From the NCBI RefSeq assembly GCF_001028705.1, contig NZ_CP011771.1, positions 62,001 to 126,000 of the forward strand: a stretch of 64,000 nt of DNA. The letters are read 5' to 3'. The translations under genes and the position numbers were made by a program. The stretch is from Croceicoccus naphthovorans (GTDB lineage: Bacteria > Pseudomonadota > Alphaproteobacteria > Sphingomonadales > Sphingomonadaceae). The notes beneath the pieces are model-generated. The model was not told where the DNA came from and did no database searches. It was given only the letters and a program-made list of their open reading frames with translations. How positions within the stretch are numbered: position 1 is the first letter of the stretch; every line of letters begins with the position of its first letter. This document shows, piece after piece, positions 44,096 to 52,508 of this stretch.

Positions 44096-44947
44096 TCAGG
44101 CGTTGAGGCCGTTCTCGAAAAATTCGGTCACCATGCGGTTGAAGCTCGCCATCCGTTCGATCTGCACCCAATGGCCGCATTCCGCGAAAACGTGCAGGTC
44201 GGCGCGCGGCAAAAGGCTGGCAAGGCGAACGGTCGAATCCAGCGGAATCACCTGGTCGAACAGGCCGTGGAGGATCAGCGTTTCGTGCTGCAGTGCCGCC
44301 ACGTCTTCCTCGCGGCTTGCCAGCATCGCGATGTTGGCCTGCCGGTCAAACCCGCCGAACGTCGCGTAATACGGCTCGTGCGCTTCAGGACGCGCACTCG
44401 CTTCGTAACGCGACTGGACAAGGTCTTCGGTCAGACGGCTGTGGTCCCAGGCGAGGTACTTGAGCGAGGCGCGCATTTCCTCCAGCGAAGGCTGGTAGCC
44501 CCAGACTAGGTCGAGCGCCGGCGTGATCGGGAAATCGAGCCCGGCCGGGCCCATCAGCACCGCCCGCTCGACCCGATCGGGATGCGCGATCATGAATGCC
44601 AGGGTTATGCCCCCGCCGAAGGAATTTCCGACCATCGAGACCTTGTCGATCCCGAGGCCATCCAGCAGGGATGCAACCTGATCGACCCACACCCGCTTGT
44701 CTTCGATCCGGCCCTTCGAATCCGAATAGCCAAACCCGAACATGTCGGGCGCGATGACGCGGAAGCGCTTCGCGAGCTCGGGCATGTTGAGCCGCCAGTT
44801 CGCCCAGGCGGTCACCCCGGGTCCCGATCCGTGGATCAGCAGGACCGGTGCGCCATCGCCCACATCGTGGTAGTTCGTGACGCTGCCGTCAACCGTGACT
44901 GACTTGCCAATCTCCGGGCGTGCGATGTCGATGGCAACGGCAGTCAT
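44096..44947 (-). CDS. xylF: 2-Hydroxymuconic semialdehyde hydrolase
   Basis: A 283-residue C-C hydrolase of the alpha/beta fold. The oxyanion region is LIHGSGPGVTAWANW, the nucleophile is S109 in GNSFGG, and the histidine is in ECGHWVQIE near residue 260. It hydrolyses the meta-cleavage product to 2-hydroxypentadienoate and a short acid. Start chosen at MTAVAIDIAR preceded by GGGAGAG; an upstream in-frame TTG is less likely. It is the first gene of the operon that continues to 34280. Confidence 0.93.
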   Translation of the reverse strand: MTAVAIDIARPEIGKSVTVDGSVTNYHDVGDGAPVLLIHGSGPGVTAWANWRLNMPELAKRFRVIAPDMFGFGYSDSKGRIEDKRVWVDQVASLLDGLGIDKVSMVGNSFGGGITLAFMIAHPDRVERAVLMGPAGLDFPITPALDLVWGYQPSLEEMRASLKYLAWDHSRLTEDLVQSRYEASARPEAHEPYYATFGGFDRQANIAMLASREEDVAALQHETLILHGLFDQVIPLDSTVRLASLLPRADLHVFAECGHWVQIERMASFNRMVTEFFENGLNA

Positions 44948-45060
44948 GGCTCTCCCGATCAATTGTCAACAGCTTTTTGCCGGTTGCCTTGCCTGTCATC
45001 GCGACAGGCAAAGCTCACAACTCTCGCGTTCATCCGGTTTCTCGTTATTGCACCAACCAG

Positions 45061-45081
45061 AACGCATTTGCAAATGGAGAA
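45061..45081. promoter_or_regulatory. Intergenic motif upstream of xylF
   Basis: AACGCATTTGCAAATGGAGA resembles AACGTATTGCACTATGGAGA at 50598-50617 when one gap is allowed in each. It lies in the 178-bp gap between the GST stop and xylF start that should carry the xylF promoter. Confidence 0.35.
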
Positions 45082-45125
45082 TGATTCAACTCCATCACAT
45101 CATGCCGGAAGTCGGCCTGTCCGGC

Positions 45126-45731
45126 TCACGCCAAGCCTTCGGCCTTGAGCGCGGCACCCACGGCGGGACGCTGCGCGATCTTGCCAGCATAGGCGCCGAG
45201 CGCGGGGTAGGCGGCCATGTCGATACCGACGTAGGCTGGCCAACCCAGCATCACGTACAGATAGATGTCGGCAACACTGAAAGCATTGCCAGCATAATGG
45301 TCCCGCCCGGCCAATTCCTTATCGAGCGCGGCGAGGTGGTTCTTGACCGATTCCGCGGCCGCCGCCTTCGCTTCGTCGGAAGTGGCGGGGGCGAACAACG
45401 GCACGAATGCCTTGTGGAATTCGGAACCGAGGAAGCTGAGACGGCTCAGCAGCCGGTAACGATCGAGGCTGCCTTCGGCCGGTGCCAGGCCCGACGCGGG
45501 GTTCTGGTCGGCAATGTACAGCAAGATGGCGGGATTCTCGGTCAGGGTCTCGCCGCTGTCCAGGGTCAGGGCCGGGACCTTGCCGGACGGGTTGACGGTG
45601 AGGAAATCCTCGCCCGCCTCGGTCTTGCGCACGGCCAGATCGACCTTGACTGCTTCGAAATCGGCACCGGTTTCGCGCAGGGCAATGTGCGGGGCAAGCG
45701 AGCATGCGCCCGGGCTGATGAACAGTTTCAT
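45126..45731 (-). CDS. bphK: Glutathione S-transferase, BphK type
   Basis: A 201-residue beta-class GST. The N-terminal thioredoxin domain starts MKLFISPGACSLAPH with the active cysteine C10, and NPSGKVPALTLDSGETLTE forms the glutathione gamma-glutamyl site. The C-terminal helical domain includes FSVADIYLYVML. BphK-type enzymes occur in PAH and biphenyl clusters and may remove chlorinated or electrophilic intermediates. It is the last gene of the minus unit that begins at 50431, 49 bp after the Rieske beta gene. Confidence 0.9.
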   Translation of the reverse strand: MKLFISPGACSLAPHIALRETGADFEAVKVDLAVRKTEAGEDFLTVNPSGKVPALTLDSGETLTENPAILLYIADQNPASGLAPAEGSLDRYRLLSRLSFLGSEFHKAFVPLFAPATSDEAKAAAAESVKNHLAALDKELAGRDHYAGNAFSVADIYLYVMLGWPAYVGIDMAAYPALGAYAGKIAQRPAVGAALKAEGLA

Positions 45732-45780
45732 TGTGTTTCTCCTCTTGATTTCTTTTCGATGCCAAATCGATGTTCGGCCG

Positions 45781-46260
45781 TCAGATCGGAGTCGCCAGCA
45801 GCGTCGCGATCCTGTGGGTGTCATAGACGCACATTCGGCTCACCAGCTTGGCCAAACCGTCCTTGATCAGCAGCCGATCGACATATTTCCCGACATTGTA
45901 GATGCGGGTCTCACCGTCGTTGCGGGTCTGCAGCACGGCATAGCTTGCTTCGGCCGACACGGTGTCCCCGTCGATCCCGGTCAAGACCGCTCGCGAAATC
46001 AGGTGACGGCTGAAATGCTCCGGAAAAACATTTGCCTGGCGCAGCGCCACAACCCGATCGACCAGCATGCCCTTGCTGTCGCAATAAATGACTGCGGCGG
46101 GCAGCCCGTTGTCGACGTTTTCGCGGGCGATCACCTGATAAAGGCAATCATCGACAAAGAACTCGGGCCACTCCTCAAGCCGGCCGTCATCCAGACACAG
46201 ACAGTAAGCGGCGTTCAAGGAATCGACGAGGCCTTGCAAAACAGGATCGACCATGCTCAT
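45781..46260 (-). CDS. Rieske oxygenase small (beta) subunit, salicylate-hydroxylase-like
   Basis: A 159-residue beta subunit: LNAAYCLCLDDGRLEEWPEFF, DCLYQVIARENVDNGLP and IYCDSKGMLVDRV. It resembles the beta subunit at 51998 closely in these segments, suggesting a duplicated pair. The ATG overlaps the alpha stop as ATGA. Structural partner of the 46257-47531 alpha subunit. Confidence 0.88.
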   Translation of the reverse strand: MSMVDPVLQGLVDSLNAAYCLCLDDGRLEEWPEFFVDDCLYQVIARENVDNGLPAAVIYCDSKGMLVDRVVALRQANVFPEHFSRHLISRAVLTGIDGDTVSAEASYAVLQTRNDGETRIYNVGKYVDRLLIKDGLAKLVSRMCVYDTHRIATLLATPI

Positions 46261-47531
46261 GCCGATGCCTCCGCACTGACGGCAAGTGCATCACCCATCA
46301 GGTTCAGATAGCCTTTCCAGAATCCGCGCACTGCGTTTTCGTCCATGCCCAGCGGCGCGTAATAGCCGCGCACGTCGTCGCCCCCCATTTCGATGAAACT
46401 GTGCTTGCCTTCGGCCCCGACCGTGCCCTGCTGGCAAAGCTCGACCGCTTCACCGTCCTCCATCGAAATCAGTCCGGAAGGGCCGACAAGGTTCAGGTTG
46501 CGCAGCCGGTGACGGGTCGTTTCCTCATCGTCGTCGGCATAGCCGAAATAAGTCCATACCAGCTCGGTCTTATCGACACCGTGAGTCACAATCTGGCGTG
46601 TCGCCAGCGTGTTCTGGATCTGCTGCAGCACGACCGACGGAAACAGCGACTGGATGTGCAAGCCCACATCGTCCTCGATCTCGGGCCGGAATTGCAACAG
46701 GCGTTCGTCCTGCAGTTTGGCGGACCCTTGCATTTCGCGATTGGCCTCATCGCCGAACGATCCGTAATCGATGTCACCCTTGGGCTTGGAGAAGGTAAAG
46801 ACATTGTGAAAGCCCTGCTCGGCCAGCTCACCCGCGCTGTCCTGACTTTGTCGGTAGATTCCGAAAGTCGGGTAGAACAGGTGCAGCAAGCCGCCGTGGT
46901 AGCTGTCGCGGCTGTTTTCGGAATAGAGCTTCCAATTGCCCGCCATGTATTGCCGGGAGTAACCCAGTACCTTGATCGGGCGCTGGAAAACGCGGTCGAT
47001 ATACTTGCGCATCACCGGGCCGAGAAAATCGTCAAGCGACTCGATGTCGGCTGAAAAAGTGCCGAACACCATGCCCTTGTAGCTTTCTACCCGGAGCTTC
47101 TCGAGCGAGTGACTGGCCAGATCGAAATCCTTTTCGTACCCTCCTACGCCCTTCATCCCGCGCCGGAAGGGTACGCCGACCAGCGTGCCTTCTGAATCGT
47201 AAGCCCACTGATGGTAGACGCAGACGAACGCGCCGTCGGCCTGGTTGCCGCGCAACGAACGGCACACCGTCGCGCCCTTGTGCGCGCACCGGTTTACCCA
47301 GGCATGAATCTTGCCTTCCTGTCCGCGCACGAGCACCACCGGCGTTTCGCCGAGATGGGTTGCGCGAAAGTCGCCAGCGTTGGGAATCTCGGCCTCAAGC
47401 CCAAGGTAGCACCAGGTGCGTCCCTTGAAGATATTGCGCTGCTCGGCGGCGAAAATCTGCGTATCGTGGTAGACTCTATAGTCCACCGCTGTCGGGAGCG
47501 AGGGCGCTCCCACTGGGGCCATGGCATTCAT
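46257..47531 (-). CDS. Rieske oxygenase large (alpha) subunit, salicylate-hydroxylase-like
   Basis: A 424-residue alpha subunit. Rieske ligands are C82, H84, C104 and H107 (CAHKGA, CVYHQW); iron-site residues are D209, H212 and H217 in SRDSYHGGLLH. CVYHQWAYD, PFRRGMKG and GPSGLISMEDGEAVE are shared with the 52509 alpha subunit. This group includes sphingomonad salicylate 1-hydroxylases that turn salicylate into catechol, which would feed xylE. Its ATG overlaps the PdxA-family stop. Exact substrate is inferred from the family. Confidence 0.9.
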   Translation of the reverse strand: MNAMAPVGAPSLPTAVDYRVYHDTQIFAAEQRNIFKGRTWCYLGLEAEIPNAGDFRATHLGETPVVLVRGQEGKIHAWVNRCAHKGATVCRSLRGNQADGAFVCVYHQWAYDSEGTLVGVPFRRGMKGVGGYEKDFDLASHSLEKLRVESYKGMVFGTFSADIESLDDFLGPVMRKYIDRVFQRPIKVLGYSRQYMAGNWKLYSENSRDSYHGGLLHLFYPTFGIYRQSQDSAGELAEQGFHNVFTFSKPKGDIDYGSFGDEANREMQGSAKLQDERLLQFRPEIEDDVGLHIQSLFPSVVLQQIQNTLATRQIVTHGVDKTELVWTYFGYADDDEETTRHRLRNLNLVGPSGLISMEDGEAVELCQQGTVGAEGKHSFIEMGGDDVRGYYAPLGMDENAVRGFWKGYLNLMGDALAVSAEASA

Positions 47532-48544
47532 TGTGCTTCTCCTGTAAATCCCTGTCCGGATGCGAGCTGACCGCAAATGTGCATCGCGCTGAGCATCATC
47601 GCGGCGTCCGCCTTGCCCGTGCCGACAATATCGTAGGCGGTGCCGTGGGCGACCGACATGTGCAGATAGGGCGGACCCATTATGATCACGCAATTGCCCG
47701 AAAAGCCCCAGGTCTTTACGGCAATGTGCCCCTGATCGTGGAACATCGCGAGGACCATGTCGAAGCGCCCCTCGATGCACTGGCGGAACACCGAATCCGG
47801 CGCAATCGGGCCTTCCACCGCGATGCCCGTTGCCCGCGCCCGTTCAACCCCGGGAAGGATCGCGAGCCGGTCCTCGTCACCCATAGCGTGCGGGTTGAGT
47901 CCGGCCACGGCGATCCGCGGACGCGCGATTCCCCAGGACCGCATGGCATCATTGACTTGCCTGATTGCCTTGGCGACGAGGTCGGCGGTGATGACGTCGA
48001 TCACCTGGCGCAGCGACATGTGATCGGTGAGATGCGCCACCCGCAAAGGACCGGTCAGCAACACCAGATAGCTTTCGCCCGGCGTGGGGCTGATCACCTT
48101 GTCGAGTTTTCCGGCCATCTTGAGCGAACCGCTGCTGATCGGTCCCATGACCGTCGCGGCGAAGGAGCCATCCCGGGCCAGCGCGTCGAGCTCGTCCAGC
48201 CATTGCGCGGTGGCATGGCCGGCCACTTCGGTATCCACACCCAGTGGCAAAACGCCGTCCGGCAAGGCTCCAGTGTCGATCACGTCGATCACCCCGACAT
48301 CGTCACTGGGCTGTTCGAACGAACGCATCCGGCGCACCCGGGCCCTCACCCCGGTCATGTCGAGCGCACGCTCCACCGCCGCTGCCGAGCCAAGTAGCAC
48401 CGGTATCGACACCTCGTGTACCGAACCGTCCGCCAGGGCCTTGACCGTCACTTCGGGTCCGATCCCCGCAGGATCGCCGATCATGGTTCCGACGACGGGA
48501 CGCTCTTCTGGTGCTGCCATGGGTCGGTCAGATGCTGTAGACAT
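47528..48544 (-). CDS. PdxA-family dehydrogenase (possible cis-diol dehydrogenase)
   Basis: A 338-residue member of the 4-hydroxythreonine-4-phosphate dehydrogenase family: GTMIGDPAGIGPEV, the metal histidines in LTDHMSLRQV and AMFHDQGHIAVK, and GLNPHAMGDEDR. PdxA paralogues in aromatic operons, such as TphB of terephthalate degradation, oxidise and decarboxylate cis-diol carboxylates. Placement between two Rieske pairs favours such a role over vitamin B6 synthesis. A start at 48520 is also possible, since the listed start overlaps the upstream gene by 17 bp. Confidence 0.85.
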   Translation of the reverse strand: MSTASDRPMAAPEERPVVGTMIGDPAGIGPEVTVKALADGSVHEVSIPVLLGSAAAVERALDMTGVRARVRRMRSFEQPSDDVGVIDVIDTGALPDGVLPLGVDTEVAGHATAQWLDELDALARDGSFAATVMGPISSGSLKMAGKLDKVISPTPGESYLVLLTGPLRVAHLTDHMSLRQVIDVITADLVAKAIRQVNDAMRSWGIARPRIAVAGLNPHAMGDEDRLAILPGVERARATGIAVEGPIAPDSVFRQCIEGRFDMVLAMFHDQGHIAVKTWGFSGNCVIIMGPPYLHMSVAHGTAYDIVGTGKADAAMMLSAMHICGQLASGQGFTGEAQ

Positions 48545-49022
48545 CGAGCATGGTCTGCGCGAGGTCGTTGATGATCACGGTCTTCTTGCGCTTGATCACA
48601 AAACTCCCGCCGGCAGGCTCGAGATCATAGAAGGCCGATCCGCTGTAGACGGTTACCGCCCCATCGAGCACGGATGTTACCGTCCAGGATGTGCGCGCCC
48701 GCACCAGGCCATCGCCTTCTTCCGTCGAAAGCAGCGTGAACACGTGCGAAGTGCGCGGCCCGGGCGTACTTGCCGAGGACCGCCCGGTGCGAATACGGAA
48801 AACCCGATCCTCAAGGCCACCGCGATTGTGATAATAGATCAGCGAGATTTCACGCTGCGGATCAACGGTAAGGCGCTCGCGGTCATCCCAGGCCGGAGCC
48901 CAGTATTCCGCGTCTTCCGCGTAGAGCGACAGCCAGGCGTCCCAGTCCTTATCATCCAGCGCTACCGCCTCGCGTCCGAGAAAGCGGTAAACGGCAAGCC
49001 AATGCGTATCGGTAGCCGTCAT
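48528..49022 (-). CDS. Rieske dioxygenase small (beta) subunit, benzoate type
   Basis: A 164-residue BenB/XylY-like beta subunit: VALDDKDWDAWLSLYAEDAEYW, PAWDDRERLTVDPQREISLIYY and GLEDRVFRIRTGRSSAS are characteristic. Start at MTATDTHW, whose ATG overlaps the alpha stop (ATGA). It pairs with the alpha subunit encoded at 49019-50431. Confidence 0.9.
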   Translation of the reverse strand: MTATDTHWLAVYRFLGREAVALDDKDWDAWLSLYAEDAEYWAPAWDDRERLTVDPQREISLIYYHNRGGLEDRVFRIRTGRSSASTPGPRTSHVFTLLSTEEGDGLVRARTSWTVTSVLDGAVTVYSGSAFYDLEPAGGSFVIKRKKTVIINDLAQTMLDVYSI

Positions 49023-50431
49023 TGCGCCAGCTCCAAGTCGCCCTTGGCAAGAAATTCTGCGGTCTCCTGGTCGATAGCGGAGTTCATCCGGCTGATCCAC
49101 TCGTCGTGGATAGCTACATAGAGTCCCTCGTCAGCCACTGACGGACTGCTCATCACCGCATCCACCGAAAGGCCGGCGCCGAAACGCCCGGCCTTTTGTT
49201 CCCAGCGCGTCGAGCCGCGCGACATGTCGTTCATCCGACCTTCGCCTGCGCCATACCCGGCCTGGCAGTTGTTGAATTCGGTCAGATCGTCCGGGGTCGC
49301 CATGCCGCTGGCATTGAAGAAATCCTCGTATTGCCGGATCCTCAGGGCCCGGGCCGAGGCGCTTTCACCCACCGGAGCGATGCAATAGGTCGTGACTTCG
49401 GTCTCGTCGACGGAGATCGGCTGGATGATCCTGATCTGGGTGCTGGTCTGATCCATCAGGAAGACGTTGGGGAACAGCTGAAGATTCCGGATGCGTTTGT
49501 TCATCCACAGCGCCTTTTCGTCGCCGTAGGTATCCACCATCCAATCGAGGACCTCGAAATTCGGCCGATCCTTGAAATTCGCGTAGTCTGTCCACAGCAC
49601 AGAATGTCCGTTATGGAAGGAAAACGAGCCGCCGTCCTGCCGATTGATATTGGTGATATCGACCGCCCTAGTGTCGTTCTTGGAGGCACCTTCGACCCGC
49701 CGCATCACCGTCATGAAGTAATTGGCGTGGACCGTCCCGACGTGATACCCGTCCAAGCCGTTCTCAACCTGCATCTTCCAGTTGCCGCGATAGCGGTACC
49801 GGGTTGCTCCGGGCAGCACTTCCATTTCGCCATGCTGGGATTGGTCGACCAACAGGTCGATGAACGCCTTCGAACCGGCCAGATATTTCTCGAGTGGCAA
49901 GACATCGGCCGACAGGCTGCCGAAGATGAACCCGCGGTAAATTTCGAGGCGTGCGATCCGGGGAAGTCCGAAATCGGCGCGGTCGAAACCGGACGCATAG
50001 CCTCCCGCCCCTTCTTCGGTGACGTCGAGAAGATCGCCTACGGACGAGTAGGTCCAGCCGTGGAAGGGGCACATGAAATTCTTCCTGTTGCCGGCCTTTT
50101 CGCGGCAGACCTTGGCGCCGCGGTGGGCGCAGGCGTTGACCAGTCCGCGGACAGTCCCAGACCGGTCCCGGGTGATGATCACGGGGATCCGCCCCATCTT
50201 GGTGGTAAGGAAATCGTGGGGTTTGGCGACCTGGCTTTCGTGAGCGAGGAATATCCAGTTGCGCTCGAAAATGTACTTCATCTCGATATCGAACAGCTCG
50301 GCATCAGTGAAAGCGGCGCGGTCGATCTGGTAGATACCCCTCGCCTGATCTTTCACGAGCCACGATTTCAGGCGCTGTTTGATCGCTTGCAAATCGGCAA
50401 TCCGTCCGACACGCTTTTCTGCGGCTTCCAT
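49019..50431 (-). CDS. Rieske dioxygenase large (alpha) subunit, benzoate/toluate type
   Basis: A 470-residue alpha subunit resembling BenA/XylX. Rieske ligands are C101, H103, C121 and H124 (CAHRGA, CPFHGW); iron-site residues are D227, H230 and H235 in NGLDGYHVGTVH. The FIFGSLSADV and GNWKMQVENG stretches match the benzoate-toluate clade. It would make the cis-diol carboxylate of benzoate, to be processed by the BenD-like enzyme at 31348. No BenC-type reductase is nearby. Start MEAAEKRVGR follows GGGAGTGGAG. It is the first gene of the unit and diverges from bphC. Confidence 0.9.
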   Translation of the reverse strand: MEAAEKRVGRIADLQAIKQRLKSWLVKDQARGIYQIDRAAFTDAELFDIEMKYIFERNWIFLAHESQVAKPHDFLTTKMGRIPVIITRDRSGTVRGLVNACAHRGAKVCREKAGNRKNFMCPFHGWTYSSVGDLLDVTEEGAGGYASGFDRADFGLPRIARLEIYRGFIFGSLSADVLPLEKYLAGSKAFIDLLVDQSQHGEMEVLPGATRYRYRGNWKMQVENGLDGYHVGTVHANYFMTVMRRVEGASKNDTRAVDITNINRQDGGSFSFHNGHSVLWTDYANFKDRPNFEVLDWMVDTYGDEKALWMNKRIRNLQLFPNVFLMDQTSTQIRIIQPISVDETEVTTYCIAPVGESASARALRIRQYEDFFNASGMATPDDLTEFNNCQAGYGAGEGRMNDMSRGSTRWEQKAGRFGAGLSVDAVMSSPSVADEGLYVAIHDEWISRMNSAIDQETAEFLAKGDLELAQ

Positions 50432-50594
50432 AACGCTCCACTCCCACTTTGCGGCAGCCGGTCGGACGGCTTCCGCTGAATGACTGGACTCCTTGGCGGT
50501 GTTCCCGAATCCGGTCCCGCGCCGCCCGCCCATCACGGGCGAATCGCTGGATCGACGTTCTGTTGCGCTATTCCTACACCAACAAATTACCCGG

Positions 50595-50612
50595 TGCAAC
50601 GTATTGCACTAT
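50595..50612. promoter_or_regulatory. Palindromic motif in the 289-bp divergent benA-like/bphC region
   Basis: TGCAACGTATTGCA (50595-50608) has perfect TGCAA/TTGCA arms over a 4-bp spacer and continues ACTATGG-like into 50612. It lies between start codons at 50431 and 50721. The rest of this intergenic region holds no recognisable gene. A similar TGCAACG core occurs at 61438 and 33468 (complement). Confidence 0.4.
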
Positions 50613-50720
50613 GGAGAACTATCGACTATCGCCTCGACTCGGCCGGCAAGACCGGCGGCAAGACAATCGGCGATGACGGTCCCGCGAGATGCGAGCCGCG
50701 TCCTCTGGGAGAGAAAGCAA

Positions 50721-51620
50721 ATGGCAGCAGTCACGGAACTCGGTTACCTTGGGTTGACCGTCACGAACCTCGATGCATGGCGCAGTTATGCTGCCGAAGT
50801 GGCCGGCATGGAGGTTGTCGACGAGGGCGAAGGCGACCGCCTCTACCTGCGCATGGACCAGTGGCATCATCGCATCGTGTTGCATGCCTCCGACTCCGAC
50901 GATCTTGCCTATCTGGGCTGGCGCGTTGCCGATCCGGTGGAATTCGACGCCATAGTGGCAAAGCTGACCGCCGCCGGAATCTCCTTGACGGTGGCAAGCG
51001 AGGCCGAAGCTCGCGAGCGGCGCGTGCTCGGTCTTGCCAAGCTGGCTGATCCGGGTGGGAACCCCACCGAAATTTTTTACGGGCCGCAAGTCGACACCCA
51101 CAAGCCTTTCCATCCTGGGCGCCCCATGTACGGAAAGTTCGTGACCGGATCGGAAGGAATCGGGCATTGCATCCTGCGTCAGGACGATGTTCCCGCGGCG
51201 GCGGCGTTCTACGGACTGCTGGGGCTGCGCGGGTCGGTCGAGTATCACTTGCAACTGCCCAACGGGATGGTGGCGCAGCCGTACTTCATGCACTGCAACG
51301 AGCGGCAGCATTCGGTCGCTTTCGGGCTTGGCCCGATGGAAAAGCGCATCAACCACCTGATGTTCGAATATACCGACCTCGACGATCTCGGCCTCGCGCA
51401 CGACATTGTGCGGGCGCGCAAGATCGACGTCGCGCTCCAGCTCGGCAAGCACGCGAATGACCAGGCGCTGACCTTCTACTGCGCCAATCCGTCGGGCTGG
51501 CTGTGGGAGTTCGGCTGGGGTGCCCGCAAGGCCCCGAGCCAGCAGGAATATTACACCCGCGACATCTTCGGTCACGGCAACGAGGCCGCAGGCTACGGCA
51601 TGGATATTCCCCTCGGTTGA
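50721..51620 (+). CDS. bphC: Extradiol dioxygenase, 2,3-dihydroxybiphenyl/1,2-dihydroxynaphthalene type
   Basis: A 299-residue type I extradiol dioxygenase of the BphC/NahC clade. Iron ligands are H149 (GIGHC), H212 (INHLMFE) and E263 (WLWEFGWG); second-sphere H197, H244 and Y253 are present. It cleaves the bicyclic catechol formed by BphB. Start MAAVTELGYL is preceded by GGGAGAGAAAG. It leads the plus-strand unit of Rieske ferredoxin, Rieske pair, nahD and TonB receptor. Confidence 0.94.
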   Translation: MAAVTELGYLGLTVTNLDAWRSYAAEVAGMEVVDEGEGDRLYLRMDQWHHRIVLHASDSDDLAYLGWRVADPVEFDAIVAKLTAAGISLTVASEAEARERRVLGLAKLADPGGNPTEIFYGPQVDTHKPFHPGRPMYGKFVTGSEGIGHCILRQDDVPAAAAFYGLLGLRGSVEYHLQLPNGMVAQPYFMHCNERQHSVAFGLGPMEKRINHLMFEYTDLDDLGLAHDIVRARKIDVALQLGKHANDQALTFYCANPSGWLWEFGWGARKAPSQQEYYTRDIFGHGNEAAGYGMDIPLG

Positions 51621-51670
51621 GCCTTCCATTAACCGCCAGTTCGGAAGCAAGATTGGAATTGCGAGACGCT

Positions 51671-51997
51671 ATGTCGAACAAACTGCGCCTTTGCCAAGTA
51701 GCGGACGTTAAGGATGGTGAACCTGTCGCGGTTTACCAGGAGCAAATGCCTGCGCTTGCCGTCTACAACGTCGATGGCGATGTATTCGTCACCGACAATA
51801 TGTGCACCCATGGCAATGCCATGCTGACCGATGGCTACCAGGACGGCGGAATCATCGAATGCCCGTTCCATGGTGGTTCCTTCGACATCGCCACCGGAGC
51901 AGCCAAAGCCTTTCCCTGCCAGGTTCCGATCAAGACCTACTCAGTCACGATCGACGACGGCTGGGTGTGCATCGATCAGCCGGAAGGGAGCGCCTGA
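51671..51997 (+). CDS. bphA3: Rieske-type ferredoxin of ring-hydroxylating oxygenases
   Basis: A 108-residue Rieske ferredoxin with cluster ligands C45, H47, C64 and H67 (CTHGNA, CPFHGG). It is of the BphA3/NahAb type and carries electrons from the BphA4-type reductase to the oxygenase alpha subunits. It is the only Rieske ferredoxin in the window, so it probably serves several of the five oxygenases. The small oxygenase subunit starts directly at its stop. Confidence 0.93.
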   Translation: MSNKLRLCQVADVKDGEPVAVYQEQMPALAVYNVDGDVFVTDNMCTHGNAMLTDGYQDGGIIECPFHGGSFDIATGAAKAFPCQVPIKTYSVTIDDGWVCIDQPEGSA

Positions 51998-52486
51998 ATG
52001 CTCCTCGAGTCCCCTACGCGCTACGAGCTGCAGCAACTCGTGACCGAGCTCAATGCGCTCTACGCTGAACTGATCGACGACGACCGGCTGGAAGAGTGGC
52101 CGGATCTGTTTGTTTCGGACTGCGTCTACACCGTGATCGCGCGCGAGAATTTCGACCGGCAAATGGATACGTCGGCGATTTATTGCGACAGCCGCGGAAT
52201 GCTGGCCGATCGCATCGTGTCGCTGCGCAAGGCCAACATCTTCCCGGTGCATGCCTACCGACATATTCTCGGTCCGACCCGAATCGTTTCCGCAACCGGA
52301 ACGCTCGCCAAGTCGCACACCAGCTATGCGGTCCTTATGACCCGCACTGACGGACGCACCACAATCTACAATTCGGGCAAGTATATCGACGAGATCGACT
52401 TGTCTGGCGAGCGCCCCTTGTTCCGCTCAAAGATCGCCGTTTTCGATACCAACCTCATCGACACGATGATGGTTCGCCCGATTTAG
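51998..52486 (+). CDS. Rieske oxygenase small (beta) subunit, salicylate-hydroxylase-like
   Basis: A 162-residue beta subunit: LNALYAELIDDDRLEEWPDLFVSDCVYTVIARENF (in segments) and IYCDSRGMLADRIVSLRKANIFP parallel the 45781 beta subunit. The ATG follows the ferredoxin stop without a gap. Partner of the 52509-53771 alpha subunit. Confidence 0.88.
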   Translation: MLLESPTRYELQQLVTELNALYAELIDDDRLEEWPDLFVSDCVYTVIARENFDRQMDTSAIYCDSRGMLADRIVSLRKANIFPVHAYRHILGPTRIVSATGTLAKSHTSYAVLMTRTDGRTTIYNSGKYIDEIDLSGERPLFRSKIAVFDTNLIDTMMVRPI

Positions 52487-52508
52487 TCCGCGACCAGGAT
52501 TATTGATT

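Noticed and set aside
50593-50607. A sigma-54-like -24/-12 site (GG...GC) before bphC
   Set aside because: The GG to GC spacing is 11, not the required 10, and the nearby sigma-54 activator is a relic.
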